DNA of 64,000 nt, from assembly GCA_007713455.1 (NCBI GenBank), contig VMRT01000001.1:1-64000 (forward strand). The letters run 5' to 3'. The notes beneath the pieces are model-generated. The model worked only from the letters and a program-made list of their open reading frames with translations, was not told the origin of the DNA and made no database searches. Positions 38,990-47,816 of this stretch are shown here, one piece after another. The translations under genes were made by a program, and so were the position numbers. This DNA is from Pseudomonas sp. (GTDB lineage: Bacteria; Pseudomonadota; Gammaproteobacteria; Pseudomonadales; Pseudomonadaceae). Numbering within the stretch: position 1 is the first letter of the stretch; the number at the start of each line of letters is the position of its first letter.

Positions 38990-40924
38990 TTACAGGTCCC
39001 AGGCCAGTGACAACCCCACTCCGTGGTCGCGGTTATCGTTGCCGCGGTAATGGTAGTTGGCGCGCAGCGCCAGACCGGGCGTCAGGCGGTGCGTCAGGCC
39101 CACGCTGAAGCGCATCTGGTCGCCGGTCGGTACCGCGCCCGGCAGTTCGAAGCTGTTGCCCGACACGCTGTTCAGCGACATGCGCAGGTCACGCCGATCC
39201 TCGTCCTCGCGCTCCACCTCCCGCGCCACCTCGCCGAATAGCCGCGTGCGTTCGCTCAGCGCATAGTCGCCGAACAGGCCGAGTGAGAGGCGCAGCGAAT
39301 CCAGTTCCTGATCGTCATAGCTCAATGCAGTGGAGCGCTCGCCCTGCTCGCTGTAACCGTCGACTTCGACCTTCTGATAGCTGGCACCGACGAATGGGCC
39401 GACCTGGAGTTGATCGCCTGGCTGCATCAGGTTGAAGCCAGCCTTCGCCGCCGCGGCCCATAGCGTGCCTTCGGTGTCACCCTTTTCCGTGCGCTCGCTG
39501 ATGCCAAGGGCGAACGTACGCTTGAGGTCGTGGTAGTCCAGATACCCGGCGCTGAGGCTGAAGTCGGCGAACAGACGCTGGTGCTCGTAACGGGCGAAGG
39601 CCGTGGCCAGGTAGCTGCGCATGTCGTACTCGGAGTCGTTTCTGCCCAGTTCCAGCGAGTTTTCCGCCAGGCCCAGGCTGACGCCGGCCAGCCACGTCTC
39701 ACTCAAACGCTGGGTAACACCAAGCGACAGACTCAGGCCGCTACCGTCACCGCCACCGCCACCGCCACCGTAACCGTCGTACTCAGGCCGGTTGTAACCA
39801 CCCTGGACGAAGGTGCGCCAGGCGCCGACCGCCTGCCTGTCGCCGCGCCGCGCAGACAGCTCGTTGTCCAGTTGCTGCAGGTGAGCGCGCAGTGCCGAGC
39901 GGCCCATTTCCGGTAGCAGGGATACTTCCCAGGGCGCGGAAATGATCGAGTACAGGTAGTCGGCGCTGATCTGATGAACAGCGGTTGTTGGATGGACGGC
40001 GTCGTTGAACAGCAGGCGGTTAGGATCAGGTGCTGTGCCGCCGAGGCTGTAGGTCGGGTCCGGCAGGCAAGGCGACGTTGACGATGACGGGTCGAAGCAT
40101 ACTGCCGTCTGCGCCACGTTCGGGTCGAAGCCAAAGGCGGCCAGGTCTGCACGTACCTCGGCCAGCAATAGCCGGTTGTTGACCAGCACATAGTTGCCAC
40201 CCTGGGCTTGCAGCTGTTCTGCCAGCGCCGCGTTGAACTGGTCGCTTAGAAAGTTGAGTGTGGCAGCTCCGCCCGGACCAGCGGTGGCACCTAGTGGCGT
40301 GGTGCCGACGTCCGGCAGATCGGAGACGATGATGTAGCGCGCGTCCGCGGCCTGTAGTGCAGCGACGCCAGCCACCAGATTGCCGGCGGCGTCAGCCATC
40401 GTGACCGGGTTGGTACCGAGCTGGAAGATGTCGTTACCGCCGCCGTTCAGGTAGTAGAGAGCATTGCTGTCGACGCGCGGGTTCTCGACCAGATAGCCAG
40501 GCCGGGTCCGGGTAGAGCCGCCCGCGGAAACGGTCGAGTCGAGGGTGATCGAATCGAGAATCTGGTCGGTGCGGTAACCGCCGACGGCATAGTTGGTGCC
40601 GTCCGGATCGCCTGTGAGGACTGCCGGTAACAGCGGCGTGGAGGGTAACGATTGAAGGCCCAGCATGCTCGCCAGGCGTTGCATGCCGACCTCGCCGATA
40701 TATTCGCCGGCACCATAGGTAGGGCCGGTGCGGTTGGTGAAGCGCAGACCTCCTGTAGGGTTGCCCCCGAGTGTCGGGCTTTGCAGATCGGGAAAGTTGC
40801 CAGCATCGCTCAGCGAGTCGCCGAACACGACGAACTGACTGAACGGGCCGTCATCGGCGATGGCCGCGTCTGTCGCGCAGGTGAGTAGAACGGCTGCCGC
40901 AAGCGGTTTGAGGGCGCTCTGCAC
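38990..40924 (-). CDS. estA: EstA: GDSL autotransporter esterase
   Basis: 644 residues. A signal peptide (about 1-23), then a GDSL-family esterase with nucleophile Ser37 in FVVFGDSLSDAGN and the Gly/Asn oxyanion blocks NYAVGGYR and YLNGGGNDIFQL; the catalytic Asp and His are in NDAVHPTTAVH. The last 270 residues form a 12-strand autotransporter barrel ending in LAWDL. In P. aeruginosa EstA is anchored outside the cell and affects rhamnolipid production and motility. The start is GTG 40924, 6 nt after AAGGAG; an earlier in-frame start at 40990 lacks a site. A Gly-rich linker (GYGGGGGGGDGSG) joins enzyme and barrel. Confidence 0.95.
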   Translation of the reverse strand: MQSALKPLAAAVLLTCATDAAIADDGPFSQFVVFGDSLSDAGNFPDLQSPTLGGNPTGGLRFTNRTGPTYGAGEYIGEVGMQRLASMLGLQSLPSTPLLPAVLTGDPDGTNYAVGGYRTDQILDSITLDSTVSAGGSTRTRPGYLVENPRVDSNALYYLNGGGNDIFQLGTNPVTMADAAGNLVAGVAALQAADARYIIVSDLPDVGTTPLGATAGPGGAATLNFLSDQFNAALAEQLQAQGGNYVLVNNRLLLAEVRADLAAFGFDPNVAQTAVCFDPSSSTSPCLPDPTYSLGGTAPDPNRLLFNDAVHPTTAVHQISADYLYSIISAPWEVSLLPEMGRSALRAHLQQLDNELSARRGDRQAVGAWRTFVQGGYNRPEYDGYGGGGGGGDGSGLSLSLGVTQRLSETWLAGVSLGLAENSLELGRNDSEYDMRSYLATAFARYEHQRLFADFSLSAGYLDYHDLKRTFALGISERTEKGDTEGTLWAAAAKAGFNLMQPGDQLQVGPFVGASYQKVEVDGYSEQGERSTALSYDDQELDSLRLSLGLFGDYALSERTRLFGEVAREVEREDEDRRDLRMSLNSVSGNSFELPGAVPTGDQMRFSVGLTHRLTPGLALRANYHYRGNDNRDHGVGLSLAWDL

Positions 40925-41262
40925 GGGTAACTCCTTATTGTTCTTTTTGTTTGGATGCATCGCTCGCACATGCGCGGGCGATCCGGCCACGCTATTGGGA
41001 GCCGCCAGCGGGTATAAGCGCCCGAAAGGGCGATTTTTCCGAACGGTAGATCGTTCTTAGGAGTTATTTGCAGCTTCGATTTCATTGTCCTGGCTCAAGG
41101 GTTGTTGGTGGCCAAATGATACCATTCGCCGCGCTTGCGCTTCTGTGGACGTCCGATGCACCGGCGAACGGTGGTCTTCTTTGAGACGGATATGAAAGCA
41201 GCCGGCGGCGTCCGGACCGCCGGTTGTAAAGAAACCTTCCCTGCCTGGGAGCACAATAATAA
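40925..41262. other. Divergent regulatory region between estA and the diguanylate cyclase gene
   Basis: 338 bp without a supported gene. CGCCC-GAAA-GGGCG followed by ATTTTT (41019-41038) looks like a small plus-strand terminator, suggesting a short leader or small transcript antisense to the estA upstream region. Confidence 0.45.
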
Positions 41263-42459
41263 ATGCCATCGATTCTCGACCTGCTGCGCAGTCGCCTGAG
41301 CTCGTTGCTACCCAGCGAGCTCAAGCCCAGTGAGCTTCGCCATCTGCTGAGCCCGCGACGCCATCCACTGCTGCTCTGCCAGCGCCGCGCGACCCTGATC
41401 GTCAACCGCGTTCGCCTGTTCGCCTTCCTGTTCGCAGTGCTCACCCCGCTGTGGAGTCTGATCGATCTGATGGTGTTCGAGCCCAGGCTGTGGGCGGCGC
41501 TGGCCGGTTTTCGGATGATGGCGTGCCTGGCGTTCACCTGCCTGCTGCTGTTCTACCGTCCAAGCGGCAATCTGCTCGATGCCTATCGGGCGATCGCGAT
41601 CCTGTTCGCCATTCCGACCATCTTCTATATCGCCTCGCACACCTTGCTCGGGAGTTACCAACTGGCGCAGTTCTCCGCGGTGGTCGGCGCCGGTTACGCC
41701 TTTCTGCCGTTCGTGCTGATGGCCGGGCTGACCATTTTCCCGCTGACCCTGGTGGAGAATCTGGTGCTGTCCAGCCTGTTGCTGCTGGCGCAGGCGCTGG
41801 CCGGCTATCTCAGCTGGGCGACGCTGAACTGGCCGTCGTTCGCCGGTGCCTTCTGGCTGCTGATCCTGATCGCCGGCGTCGCCAGCCTGGCCAGCATGAG
41901 CCAGCTGGCGTTCATGTTCGCGCTGGTGCGCCAGGCCATCCGGGACCCGCTCACCGGGGTCTTCTCTCGCGGCAGCGGCGAGGAGATCCTTCGGCTGCAG
42001 TGGGACAGCGCACAGCGCAAGGATGGTCCGCTGGCGCTGGCATTCATCGACCTTGACCACTTCAAGTCGATCAACGACAACCATGGCCACGAATCCGGCG
42101 ATCAGGTCCTGCGCGAGGCGGCCAGGCGTCTGGTTGTGACGCTGCGAGGCTCCGACAGCCTGCTGCGCTGGGGCGGCGAAGAGTTCCTGCTGATCATGCC
42201 GGAGACCGACATGCAGCAGGCGCACATGGCGCTCGAGCGCATCGTTGGCCAGGGCCTCGGCGTGCGGCCGGACGGTGCGCCGCTGACGGCGAGTATCGGG
42301 TTGGCCGAGCGCCGTTGCGATCAGGTGGCGGACTACCGGGATCTGCTGGAGCTGGCGGATAAGCGCATGTACTACGCCAAGGCGAGCGGGCGTAATCGCC
42401 TCTGCGCTATGGAACCGGAGGCTGTGCAGCCGCCGCAGGCATTTGCCGTGGGTGGCTAG
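41263..42459 (+). CDS. Membrane diguanylate cyclase (GGEEF, with I-site)
   Basis: 398 residues. Six or so N-terminal membrane helices (about 50-220) lead into a GGDEF domain with active-site GGEEF (304-308) and an allosteric I-site RGSD (295-298) five residues upstream, the spacing needed for product inhibition. FIDLDHFKSINDNHGH and DKRMYYAKASGRNR are the other family blocks. It should make cyclic-di-GMP. The membrane part has no recognised sensor domain. The stop is 3 nt from the convergent pncB stop. Confidence 0.92.
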   Translation: MPSILDLLRSRLSSLLPSELKPSELRHLLSPRRHPLLLCQRRATLIVNRVRLFAFLFAVLTPLWSLIDLMVFEPRLWAALAGFRMMACLAFTCLLLFYRPSGNLLDAYRAIAILFAIPTIFYIASHTLLGSYQLAQFSAVVGAGYAFLPFVLMAGLTIFPLTLVENLVLSSLLLLAQALAGYLSWATLNWPSFAGAFWLLILIAGVASLASMSQLAFMFALVRQAIRDPLTGVFSRGSGEEILRLQWDSAQRKDGPLALAFIDLDHFKSINDNHGHESGDQVLREAARRLVVTLRGSDSLLRWGGEEFLLIMPETDMQQAHMALERIVGQGLGVRPDGAPLTASIGLAERRCDQVADYRDLLELADKRMYYAKASGRNRLCAMEPEAVQPPQAFAVGG

Positions 42460-42462
42460 CCG

Positions 42463-43665
42463 TCAGCCATTGGCCAGGCCGAAGACGTGCCGCATGTAGC
42501 TGACGAATGCCTCGTCGCGGCACATGGTCTTGCCCGGTGAGTCGGAGATCTTCGCCACTGGCTGACCATTGCAGGCGGTCATCTTGATGACCATGTTGGT
42601 CGGCTCCACGCCCGGGATGTCGCAGGTCAGTCCGGTGCCGATGCCGAAACTCGGATTGCTGCGCCCGATCAACGCGCGATGGAGTTCCAGCGCTCTGGCC
42701 AGGTCCAGGCCATCGGAGAAGATCAGCTGGCGGGTTTTCGGATCGATACCCAGGCGCTGGTAATGCGCGATGGCCTTCTCTGCCCACAGCAGAGGGTCGC
42801 CAGAGTCATGACGCAGGCCGTCGAACAGCTTGGCGAAGTACAGATCGAAATCGCGCAGGAAAGCATCCATGGTGATGCAGTCGGTGAGCGCGATGCCCAA
42901 TGCCCCACGATATTCGCGAACCCAGCAGTCCAGCGCCGCAACCTGGCTGTCGATCAGCCGCGGGCCGAGTTGCTGGTGCGCCATGATCCACTCATGGGCC
43001 ATGGTGCCCATCGGCTTCACATTCCGCGTGCGTGCCAGATGCACATTGCTGGTGCCGGCGAACCGGCCGGGAAAATCGCATTGCAGTCGGTCCACCACCA
43101 TCGCCTGCACGGCAAAGGAGAAACGACGGCGTGTGCCGAAATCCGCCAGGGTGAAGCTGGCCAGTTCGTCGCTGCTGGCCTGGCTGCGTAGCCAGTGCAG
43201 CTTCTCATCCAGCCGGTCGCGCGCCTGGCCCAGCGTCACCGCCGGGTAGCGCGCGCGGTTGCGCACCTCGCTGACGATGGCGAGCAGCGGCACTTCGAAC
43301 AGGATCACATGGAGCCAGGGGCCGCGCAGGTGCATCACCAGCTCGCCGTCCTCGATGCTCACCTGCAGATAACGCAGATCGAAACGGAACAAACCGAGGA
43401 AGCGGATGAAGTCGGGCTGCATGTAGGGGATGCGCTCGAGGTAGGCCAGCTCCTCGGTTGTCATCTGCAGCTCGGCAAGCGCCTCGATCTGCTGGCGGAT
43501 CTCGTCGAGGTAGGGCGTCAGGTTCTCACCGGAGCGGCTGCGGAATGCCCACTCCACCTCCGCGTTCGGATAGTGATGCAGCACCGCCTGCATCATGGTG
43601 AGCTTGTAGAAATCGGTATCCAGCAGGCTCTGGACGATTCGTTCGGAAAAGGCGCTGCTGTTCAT
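42463..43665 (-). CDS. pncB: Nicotinate phosphoribosyltransferase PncB
   Basis: 400 residues, standard length. First step of the Preiss-Handler route: nicotinate plus PRPP to nicotinate mononucleotide. N-terminal [21 protein letters not shown], the catalytic His region [13 protein letters not shown] and phosphate-binding ISDSPGKTM match PncB. The ATG at 43665 follows GGAGCGG; an in-frame upstream start at 43713 does not. The upstream region is AT-rich and holds a perfect 13-bp tandem repeat. Confidence 0.95.
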   Translation of the reverse strand: MNSSAFSERIVQSLLDTDFYKLTMMQAVLHHYPNAEVEWAFRSRSGENLTPYLDEIRQQIEALAELQMTTEELAYLERIPYMQPDFIRFLGLFRFDLRYLQVSIEDGELVMHLRGPWLHVILFEVPLLAIVSEVRNRARYPAVTLGQARDRLDEKLHWLRSQASSDELASFTLADFGTRRRFSFAVQAMVVDRLQCDFPGRFAGTSNVHLARTRNVKPMGTMAHEWIMAHQQLGPRLIDSQVAALDCWVREYRGALGIALTDCITMDAFLRDFDLYFAKLFDGLRHDSGDPLLWAEKAIAHYQRLGIDPKTRQLIFSDGLDLARALELHRALIGRSNPSFGIGTGLTCDIPGVEPTNMVIKMTACNGQPVAKISDSPGKTMCRDEAFVSYMRHVFGLANG

Positions 43666-43757
43666 CGACCGCTCCAGCTTGAAATGCCTGTCGATGATAT
43701 CGACAAACGGCAAGGGATGCAGGTCATCGTTATAAGTTAGGAATGAGTAAAATAACC

Positions 43758-43783
43758 GCAGATATCAGCTGCAGATATCAGCT
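43758..43783. repeat. Perfect tandem repeat (13 bp x 2) upstream of pncB
   Basis: GCAGATATCAGCT occurs twice in direct succession (43758-43770 and 43771-43783), 93 bp upstream of the pncB ATG; each unit carries the palindrome GATATC. The location fits an operator for an NAD-biosynthesis regulator, but no known consensus was matched. Confidence 0.6.
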
Positions 43784-43912
43784 TCTGCCTGGCCGTCGCG
43801 TTGCGCAAAAGGCCTATAAATATAATTCTGCCGGCTATATATCGTTCGGATAGCAATATCGCATTACTTTGCAATTTCGTTTTTTGATATTTGCTTAAAG
43901 GATTGAGTGGAG

Positions 43913-43957
43913 AAATGAAGAAGGGCAGGGCCGTACGGCGCCTGCCCTTCTTCATTT
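43913..43957 (-). terminator. Strong bidirectional terminator after the KGG gene
   Basis: A 17-bp perfect inverted repeat (AAATGAAGAAGGGCAGG, 43913-43929, with its complement 43941-43957) around an 11-nt loop. A-rich and T-rich flanks let it work on either strand. It lies 10 bp after the stop of the KGG gene. Confidence 0.9.
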
Positions 43958-43966
43958 CGTCAGCTT

Positions 43967-44137
43967 TTAGCTGCTGCGGCCACCGCCGTGGCTGTTCTGG
44001 CCACCCTTGCGGCCGGCCTCGGAGGCCTTCTCGCGGTCGTTGGCGAAGTTGCCGCCGCTGTTGTGACCACCCTTGCGGCCGGCCTCGGAAGCTTTCTCTC
44101 GATCGTTGGCGAAGTTGCCAGGATTACTATTTGCCAT
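43967..44137 (-). CDS. KGG-repeat stress protein (56 residues)
   Basis: ATG 44137 follows GAGGAGAAAAACAC, a strong ribosome site. The protein starts MANSNPGNFANDREKASEAG and contains two copies of a 22-residue repeat (residues 7-28 and 29-50) with GRKGG at the end of each, then GGGRSS. This is the KGG motif (Pfam stress-induced protein family, GsiB-like) of very hydrophilic, probably disordered proteins that accumulate in general stress or desiccation. The two repeats are nearly identical at protein level but differ at several third codon positions (GATCGAGAGAAA against GACCGCGAGAAG), so the duplication is old and under selection. Confidence 0.9.
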   Translation of the reverse strand: MANSNPGNFANDREKASEAGRKGGHNSGGNFANDREKASEAGRKGGQNSHGGGRSS

Positions 44138-44371
44138 GTGTTTTTCTCCTCAATTGGATAGACACGTTCACAAACGGCTGAAAGAGAGAGATCGATCAGC
44201 CTCACTGTGTCAGAGGAAGACTTCAGACAAGAGTTTCGGTGAATTCAAAAGTGTAGACGAATGGTTTTCCCCATGTTGCGTATGACTATGGCGGACTGAA
44301 ATTACAGGCGAAGCGGCAAAGTTGCAGGAACGAATTATGATTATCCGAGCGCGGACTTATCCAGCCTCGCC

Positions 44372-44605
44372 TCAGGCCGCAAGTTTCGTCTTGCGCTCGG
44401 CCAGAAGGCGCATCACGTAGCCGATCTTCAGCGCCGTGGGGCCGAGGATGACCAGCGCATGGGCCGCGATGATGCTGCCCATCGCCAGATGTCGATCGAA
44501 TAGGTAGGCGCCGCTGATGCCCAGCAGCAGGAGCAGTATGCCTGCGACCATCAGCGCATTTGCGGCGCCCATCAGGCGTTGTGGGGAAGCTGAGTGATAA
44601 AGCAT
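44372..44605 (-). CDS. ppyR: PpyR-like small membrane protein
   Basis: 77 residues with two membrane helices (ANALMVAGILLLLLGISGAY and the segment around SIIAAHALVILGPTALKIGYV). In P. aeruginosa ppyR (PA2663, an activator of psl and pyoverdine genes by report) lies beside the flavohaemoprotein gene, as here, where it starts 51 bp after hmp. The order supports the name more than the sequence does. GAAGGAGATTC precedes the ATG. Confidence 0.7.
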   Translation of the reverse strand: MLYHSASPQRLMGAANALMVAGILLLLLGISGAYLFDRHLAMGSIIAAHALVILGPTALKIGYVMRLLAERKTKLAA

Positions 44606-44656
44606 GACTGAATCTCCTTCGGGGAGAGGCTCGCGCCGGGCGAGCCTCCGAATGGA

Positions 44657-45835
44657 TCAATCGAGTGCCGAAGCGGGACCGAAGAACTCGTAGCGGGTTT
44701 GCTGTTCCGGCACACCGAGTGACTTCAGCTGACGGCGGACGGCAGCCATGAAGGGTTTCGGCCCGAGGAAATAGGCGTCCACGTCGCGGTCTTCCGGTAG
44801 CCACCTGCCAAGCTGTTGCTCGGTCAGGCGGCCAACGGCATCCGGCGCGGCATCTGCGCCGTCGTGCTCCTCATAGCAGTAGAAGCGCTTGAGCTGGGCG
44901 TGACGCTCGGCCAGCGCGTCCACGCTGCGGCGGAACGCATGCACGCCGGCATTGCGCGCGCAGTGGATGAAGTGCACCGGTCGTGCGCTGGCCAGAGCCT
45001 GTTCCAGCATCGCCAGGGTAGGCGTGATACCGACGCCACCGCTGATCAGCACCAGGGGTTTGTCGCCCGGTTCGAGGGTGAACTCGCCAGCCGGCGCGAA
45101 CAGCTCCAGCACGGCACCTTCGGGCATGTCATGCAGCGCGTTCGAGGCGACGCCGCCGGGCTCGCGCTTGACGCTGATGCGGTATTCGCTGCCATTGCTG
45201 GTGGCGGACAGCGAGTAGTTGCGGCGCACCTCCTGGCCGTCGACCTCCAGGCGCAGTCCGATGTACTGGCCGGGCAGAAATTCCATCAACGCGCCGCCAT
45301 CTTCCGGCTGCAGGTGAAAGGAGGTGATCTCTGCGCTTTCGACGGTCTTGCGCGCAATGCGAAAACGCCGCGCCCCCCGCCAGCCACCATCCGCCTCGGC
45401 CTTGGTCTGGTAGAGATTCTCCTCCTGACCGATAAGGATGTTGGCGAGTTGCTGGTAGGCGGCGCCCCAGGCGTCGATCACGGCGTCGGTAGCGATCTCG
45501 TCGCCGAGCACTTCGCGGATCGCCCGCAGCAAGCAGGAGCCAACCAGCGGGTAATGCTCGGGCAGTACCTGCAGCGCGACATGCTTGTTGATGATCTGAG
45601 CGACCAGCGGACCGAGGGCGTCGAGCCGGTCGATGTGTTTGGCATACATCAGCACGCCGTTGGCCAGTGCACGCGGCTGTTCACCGCTGGCCTGGTGGGC
45701 CTGATTGAACAGCGGGCGCACTTCGGGATGCTCACTGAGCAGCAGGTTGTAGAAATGGGTGGTCAAGGCCTCGCCGCCGCTTTCCAGCAGCGGCACGGTG
45801 GCTTTGATAAGGGCAGTCTGTTCAGCGCAAAGCAT
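44657..45835 (-). CDS. hmp: Flavohaemoprotein (nitric oxide dioxygenase)
   Basis: 392 residues, three domains: an N-terminal globin (about 1-135) with haem-binding His in YAKHIDRLDALGPLVAQIINKH, an FAD domain with RRNYSLS, and an NAD domain with LISGGVGITPTLAMLE and FFGPA at the end. It converts nitric oxide to nitrate with O2 and NAD(P)H. It is the fhp gene of P. aeruginosa, where FhpR controls it; no regulator gene is adjacent here. A possible FNR/DNR box lies about 100 bp upstream. Confidence 0.95.
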   Translation of the reverse strand: MLCAEQTALIKATVPLLESGGEALTTHFYNLLLSEHPEVRPLFNQAHQASGEQPRALANGVLMYAKHIDRLDALGPLVAQIINKHVALQVLPEHYPLVGSCLLRAIREVLGDEIATDAVIDAWGAAYQQLANILIGQEENLYQTKAEADGGWRGARRFRIARKTVESAEITSFHLQPEDGGALMEFLPGQYIGLRLEVDGQEVRRNYSLSATSNGSEYRISVKREPGGVASNALHDMPEGAVLELFAPAGEFTLEPGDKPLVLISGGVGITPTLAMLEQALASARPVHFIHCARNAGVHAFRRSVDALAERHAQLKRFYCYEEHDGADAAPDAVGRLTEQQLGRWLPEDRDVDAYFLGPKPFMAAVRRQLKSLGVPEQQTRYEFFGPASALD

Positions 45836-45931
45836 TGCTAACTCCTCTGATGGGAAAGTCGTCCTGTATTCGCGGGGCGAACACGAAACGTTCTGCCATA
45901 GAGGCTTTCAACAATCGTTCCAGGTCGAAAA

Positions 45932-45945
45932 TTGACTTGAATCAA
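45932..45945. promoter_or_regulatory. FNR/ANR/DNR-type box upstream of hmp
   Basis: On the minus strand TTGATTCAAGTCAA matches the consensus TTGAT-N4-ATCAA at 9 of 10 conserved positions. It is centred about 104 bp upstream of the hmp ATG. A sigma-54-like TGGAACG-N4-TTGAA also lies between (45907-45922) but lacks the usual GC at -12. Confidence 0.55.
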
Positions 45946-46108
45946 GGTTTGCAGGGTGTGCGAGGTAAAAAGAACCACGGCTGTCCATGGTGATATGGAC
46001 CTTAAGGGGTCGAAATTACCTTGGCGGTGACGATCGAACCTCGCCCGCTGGTAGCTTTCTTACCAGGGGCAATCCGCGATATTTCATTCAACAGCAGGAG
46101 AGAGGGCC

Positions 46109-46333
46109 ATGGAGATCTACCACATCACCCACGAAGATGACCGCTGGGTGTTACGCGAAGAAGGCGATCAGCGCGCGTTGCTCGAAGCCGGGAATCGACA
46201 GGACATTCTCGATGAGACGCGCGACTACATGAAGCTGCGTACTGCGCGGGTGAGCGTCCACGGCGACGACGGCAGCATCGAGGAGGAGCATCGCTACCCG
46301 CAGGAGCAGAACCCGCTGGAGACCAGGGGCTGA
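46109..46333 (+). CDS. Small DUF2188-like protein
   Basis: 74 residues. MEIYHITHEDDRWVLREEGDQRA followed by a helical, acidic stretch resembles the DUF2188 fold. Good ribosome site (CAGGAGAGAGG). Highly charged and probably cytosolic. No function is known. It converges with pyk (35 bp). Confidence 0.65.
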   Translation: MEIYHITHEDDRWVLREEGDQRALLEAGNRQDILDETRDYMKLRTARVSVHGDDGSIEEEHRYPQEQNPLETRG

Positions 46334-46368
46334 CCGCTTGGCTATTGTGCGCTAAGTGGGCTGCCAAC

Positions 46369-47784
46369 CTAGTCGAGGACTTCGATACGCAGCGTGTTGG
46401 TGGTGCCAGGTTGGCCGAGCGGCACGCCAGCGGTGATCAGTACCGTGTCACCACTGCCGGCCATGCCCTGGGCACGCGCCAGCTCGAGGGCGTGGCTGCT
46501 GACCTGCTCCATATCGCGCATCGGTGCATCCACCACCGAATACACGCCCCAGGCCACCGTGAGCTTGCGCGCGGTGGCGGTGCTCGGCGTCAGGCTTAGG
46601 ATCGGCGTGGCCGGGCGCTCGCGCGAGGCTCGTAGGCTGGAGCGGCCTGATTCGGTGTAATTGACCAGCACGGCAATCGGCAGGATGCCACTGATGCGGC
46701 GGATCGCGCAGCTGATGGCATCCGGCAGCGTTGCCTCGGCATTCGGTCGGTGCACATCGAGCTGGGCCTGGAAATCCGGGCCGCCTTCGACCTGGCGGAT
46801 GATCTTGCTCATCATGCTCACCGCTTCCAGCGGGTAGTCGCCCGAAGCGGTTTCCGCCGACAGCATCACCGCGTCTGCACCCTCGGCGACCGCGTTGGCC
46901 ACGTCGGTGACCTCGGCGCGGGTCGGCGCCGGGGCGAAGCGCATGGATTCGAGCATCTGCGTCGCCACCACCACCGGGCGGCCGAGCTGGCGGCAGATGC
47001 GCACGATGTTCTTCTGAATGCGTGGCACATTCTCCGGAGGCACCTCCACGCCGAGGTCGCCACGCGCGACCATGATCGCGTCGGACAGCCGCGCGATCTC
47101 GCGCAGGTGCTGCACCGCCGAAGGTTTCTCGATCTTCGCCATGAGGAAGGCGCGCTCACCGATCAGCTTGCGCGCTTCGTGGATGTCCTGTGGGCGCTGG
47201 ACGAAGGACAGGGCCACCCAATCCACGCCCAGTTCAAGGCCGAAAGCCAGGTCGCGGCGATCCTTCTCCGTGAGCGGGCTAAGCTCCAGCACTGCTTCCG
47301 GCACGTTGACGCCCTTGCGGTCGGACAGCTCGCCGCCGGCGACCACGCGGGTGTCGATGGCATCGCTGTGGCGCGCGGTGACCGTCAGACGCAGGCGGCC
47401 ATCGTCGATCAGCAGCTGCATGCCCGGCTCCAGCGCGGCGATGATCTCCGGGTGCGGCAGGTTCACGCGTCGGTTGTCGCCCGGCGTCGGGTCCAGATCC
47501 AGACGGAAGGCCTGGTCACGTTCCAGGCGTACCTTGCCCTCGGCGAAGCGGCCGACCCTGAGCTTGGGCCCCTGCAGGTCCATGAGGATGCCGATCGGTT
47601 GGTTCAGCTCACGTTCCACCTCGCGAATCCAGGCGAAGCGTTCGGCATGGTCGGCGTGCTCGCCATGGCTGAAGTTCAGGCGGAACAGGTTGACCCCTGC
47701 CGCGACCAGCGCCCGTACATCATCGATGCTGCGGGTGGTGGGGCCGAGGGTGGCAAGTATCTTGACCTTCTTGTCGGGTTTCAT
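46369..47784 (-). CDS. pyk: Pyruvate kinase
   Basis: 471 residues. Phosphoenolpyruvate plus ADP to pyruvate plus ATP. N-terminal KILATLGPTTRSIDDVRALV, the active-site MAKIEKPSAVQHL and MVARGDLGVEVPPENVP, and the C-terminal allosteric domain match. Last gene of the minus-strand block gcl-hyi-glxR-ttuD-pyk, where it would carry glycerate-derived phosphoenolpyruvate to pyruvate. 32 bp separate it from ttuD. Confidence 0.96.
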   Translation of the reverse strand: MKPDKKVKILATLGPTTRSIDDVRALVAAGVNLFRLNFSHGEHADHAERFAWIREVERELNQPIGILMDLQGPKLRVGRFAEGKVRLERDQAFRLDLDPTPGDNRRVNLPHPEIIAALEPGMQLLIDDGRLRLTVTARHSDAIDTRVVAGGELSDRKGVNVPEAVLELSPLTEKDRRDLAFGLELGVDWVALSFVQRPQDIHEARKLIGERAFLMAKIEKPSAVQHLREIARLSDAIMVARGDLGVEVPPENVPRIQKNIVRICRQLGRPVVVATQMLESMRFAPAPTRAEVTDVANAVAEGADAVMLSAETASGDYPLEAVSMMSKIIRQVEGGPDFQAQLDVHRPNAEATLPDAISCAIRRISGILPIAVLVNYTESGRSSLRASRERPATPILSLTPSTATARKLTVAWGVYSVVDAPMRDMEQVSSHALELARAQGMAGSGDTVLITAGVPLGQPGTTNTLRIEVLD

Positions 47785-47816
47785 GGCGGGCTCGCTGGCA
47801 GGTGAGCGTCCTCGGT

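Noticed and set aside
43967..44137. 66-bp repeats as a possible CRISPR-like array
   Set aside because: Only two adjacent copies without spacers; they encode the KGG repeats in frame.
45907..45922. Sigma-54 promoter of hmp
   Set aside because: TGGAACG-N4-TTGAA lacks the GC at -12 that is nearly invariant; kept only as a weak alternative to the FNR-type box.
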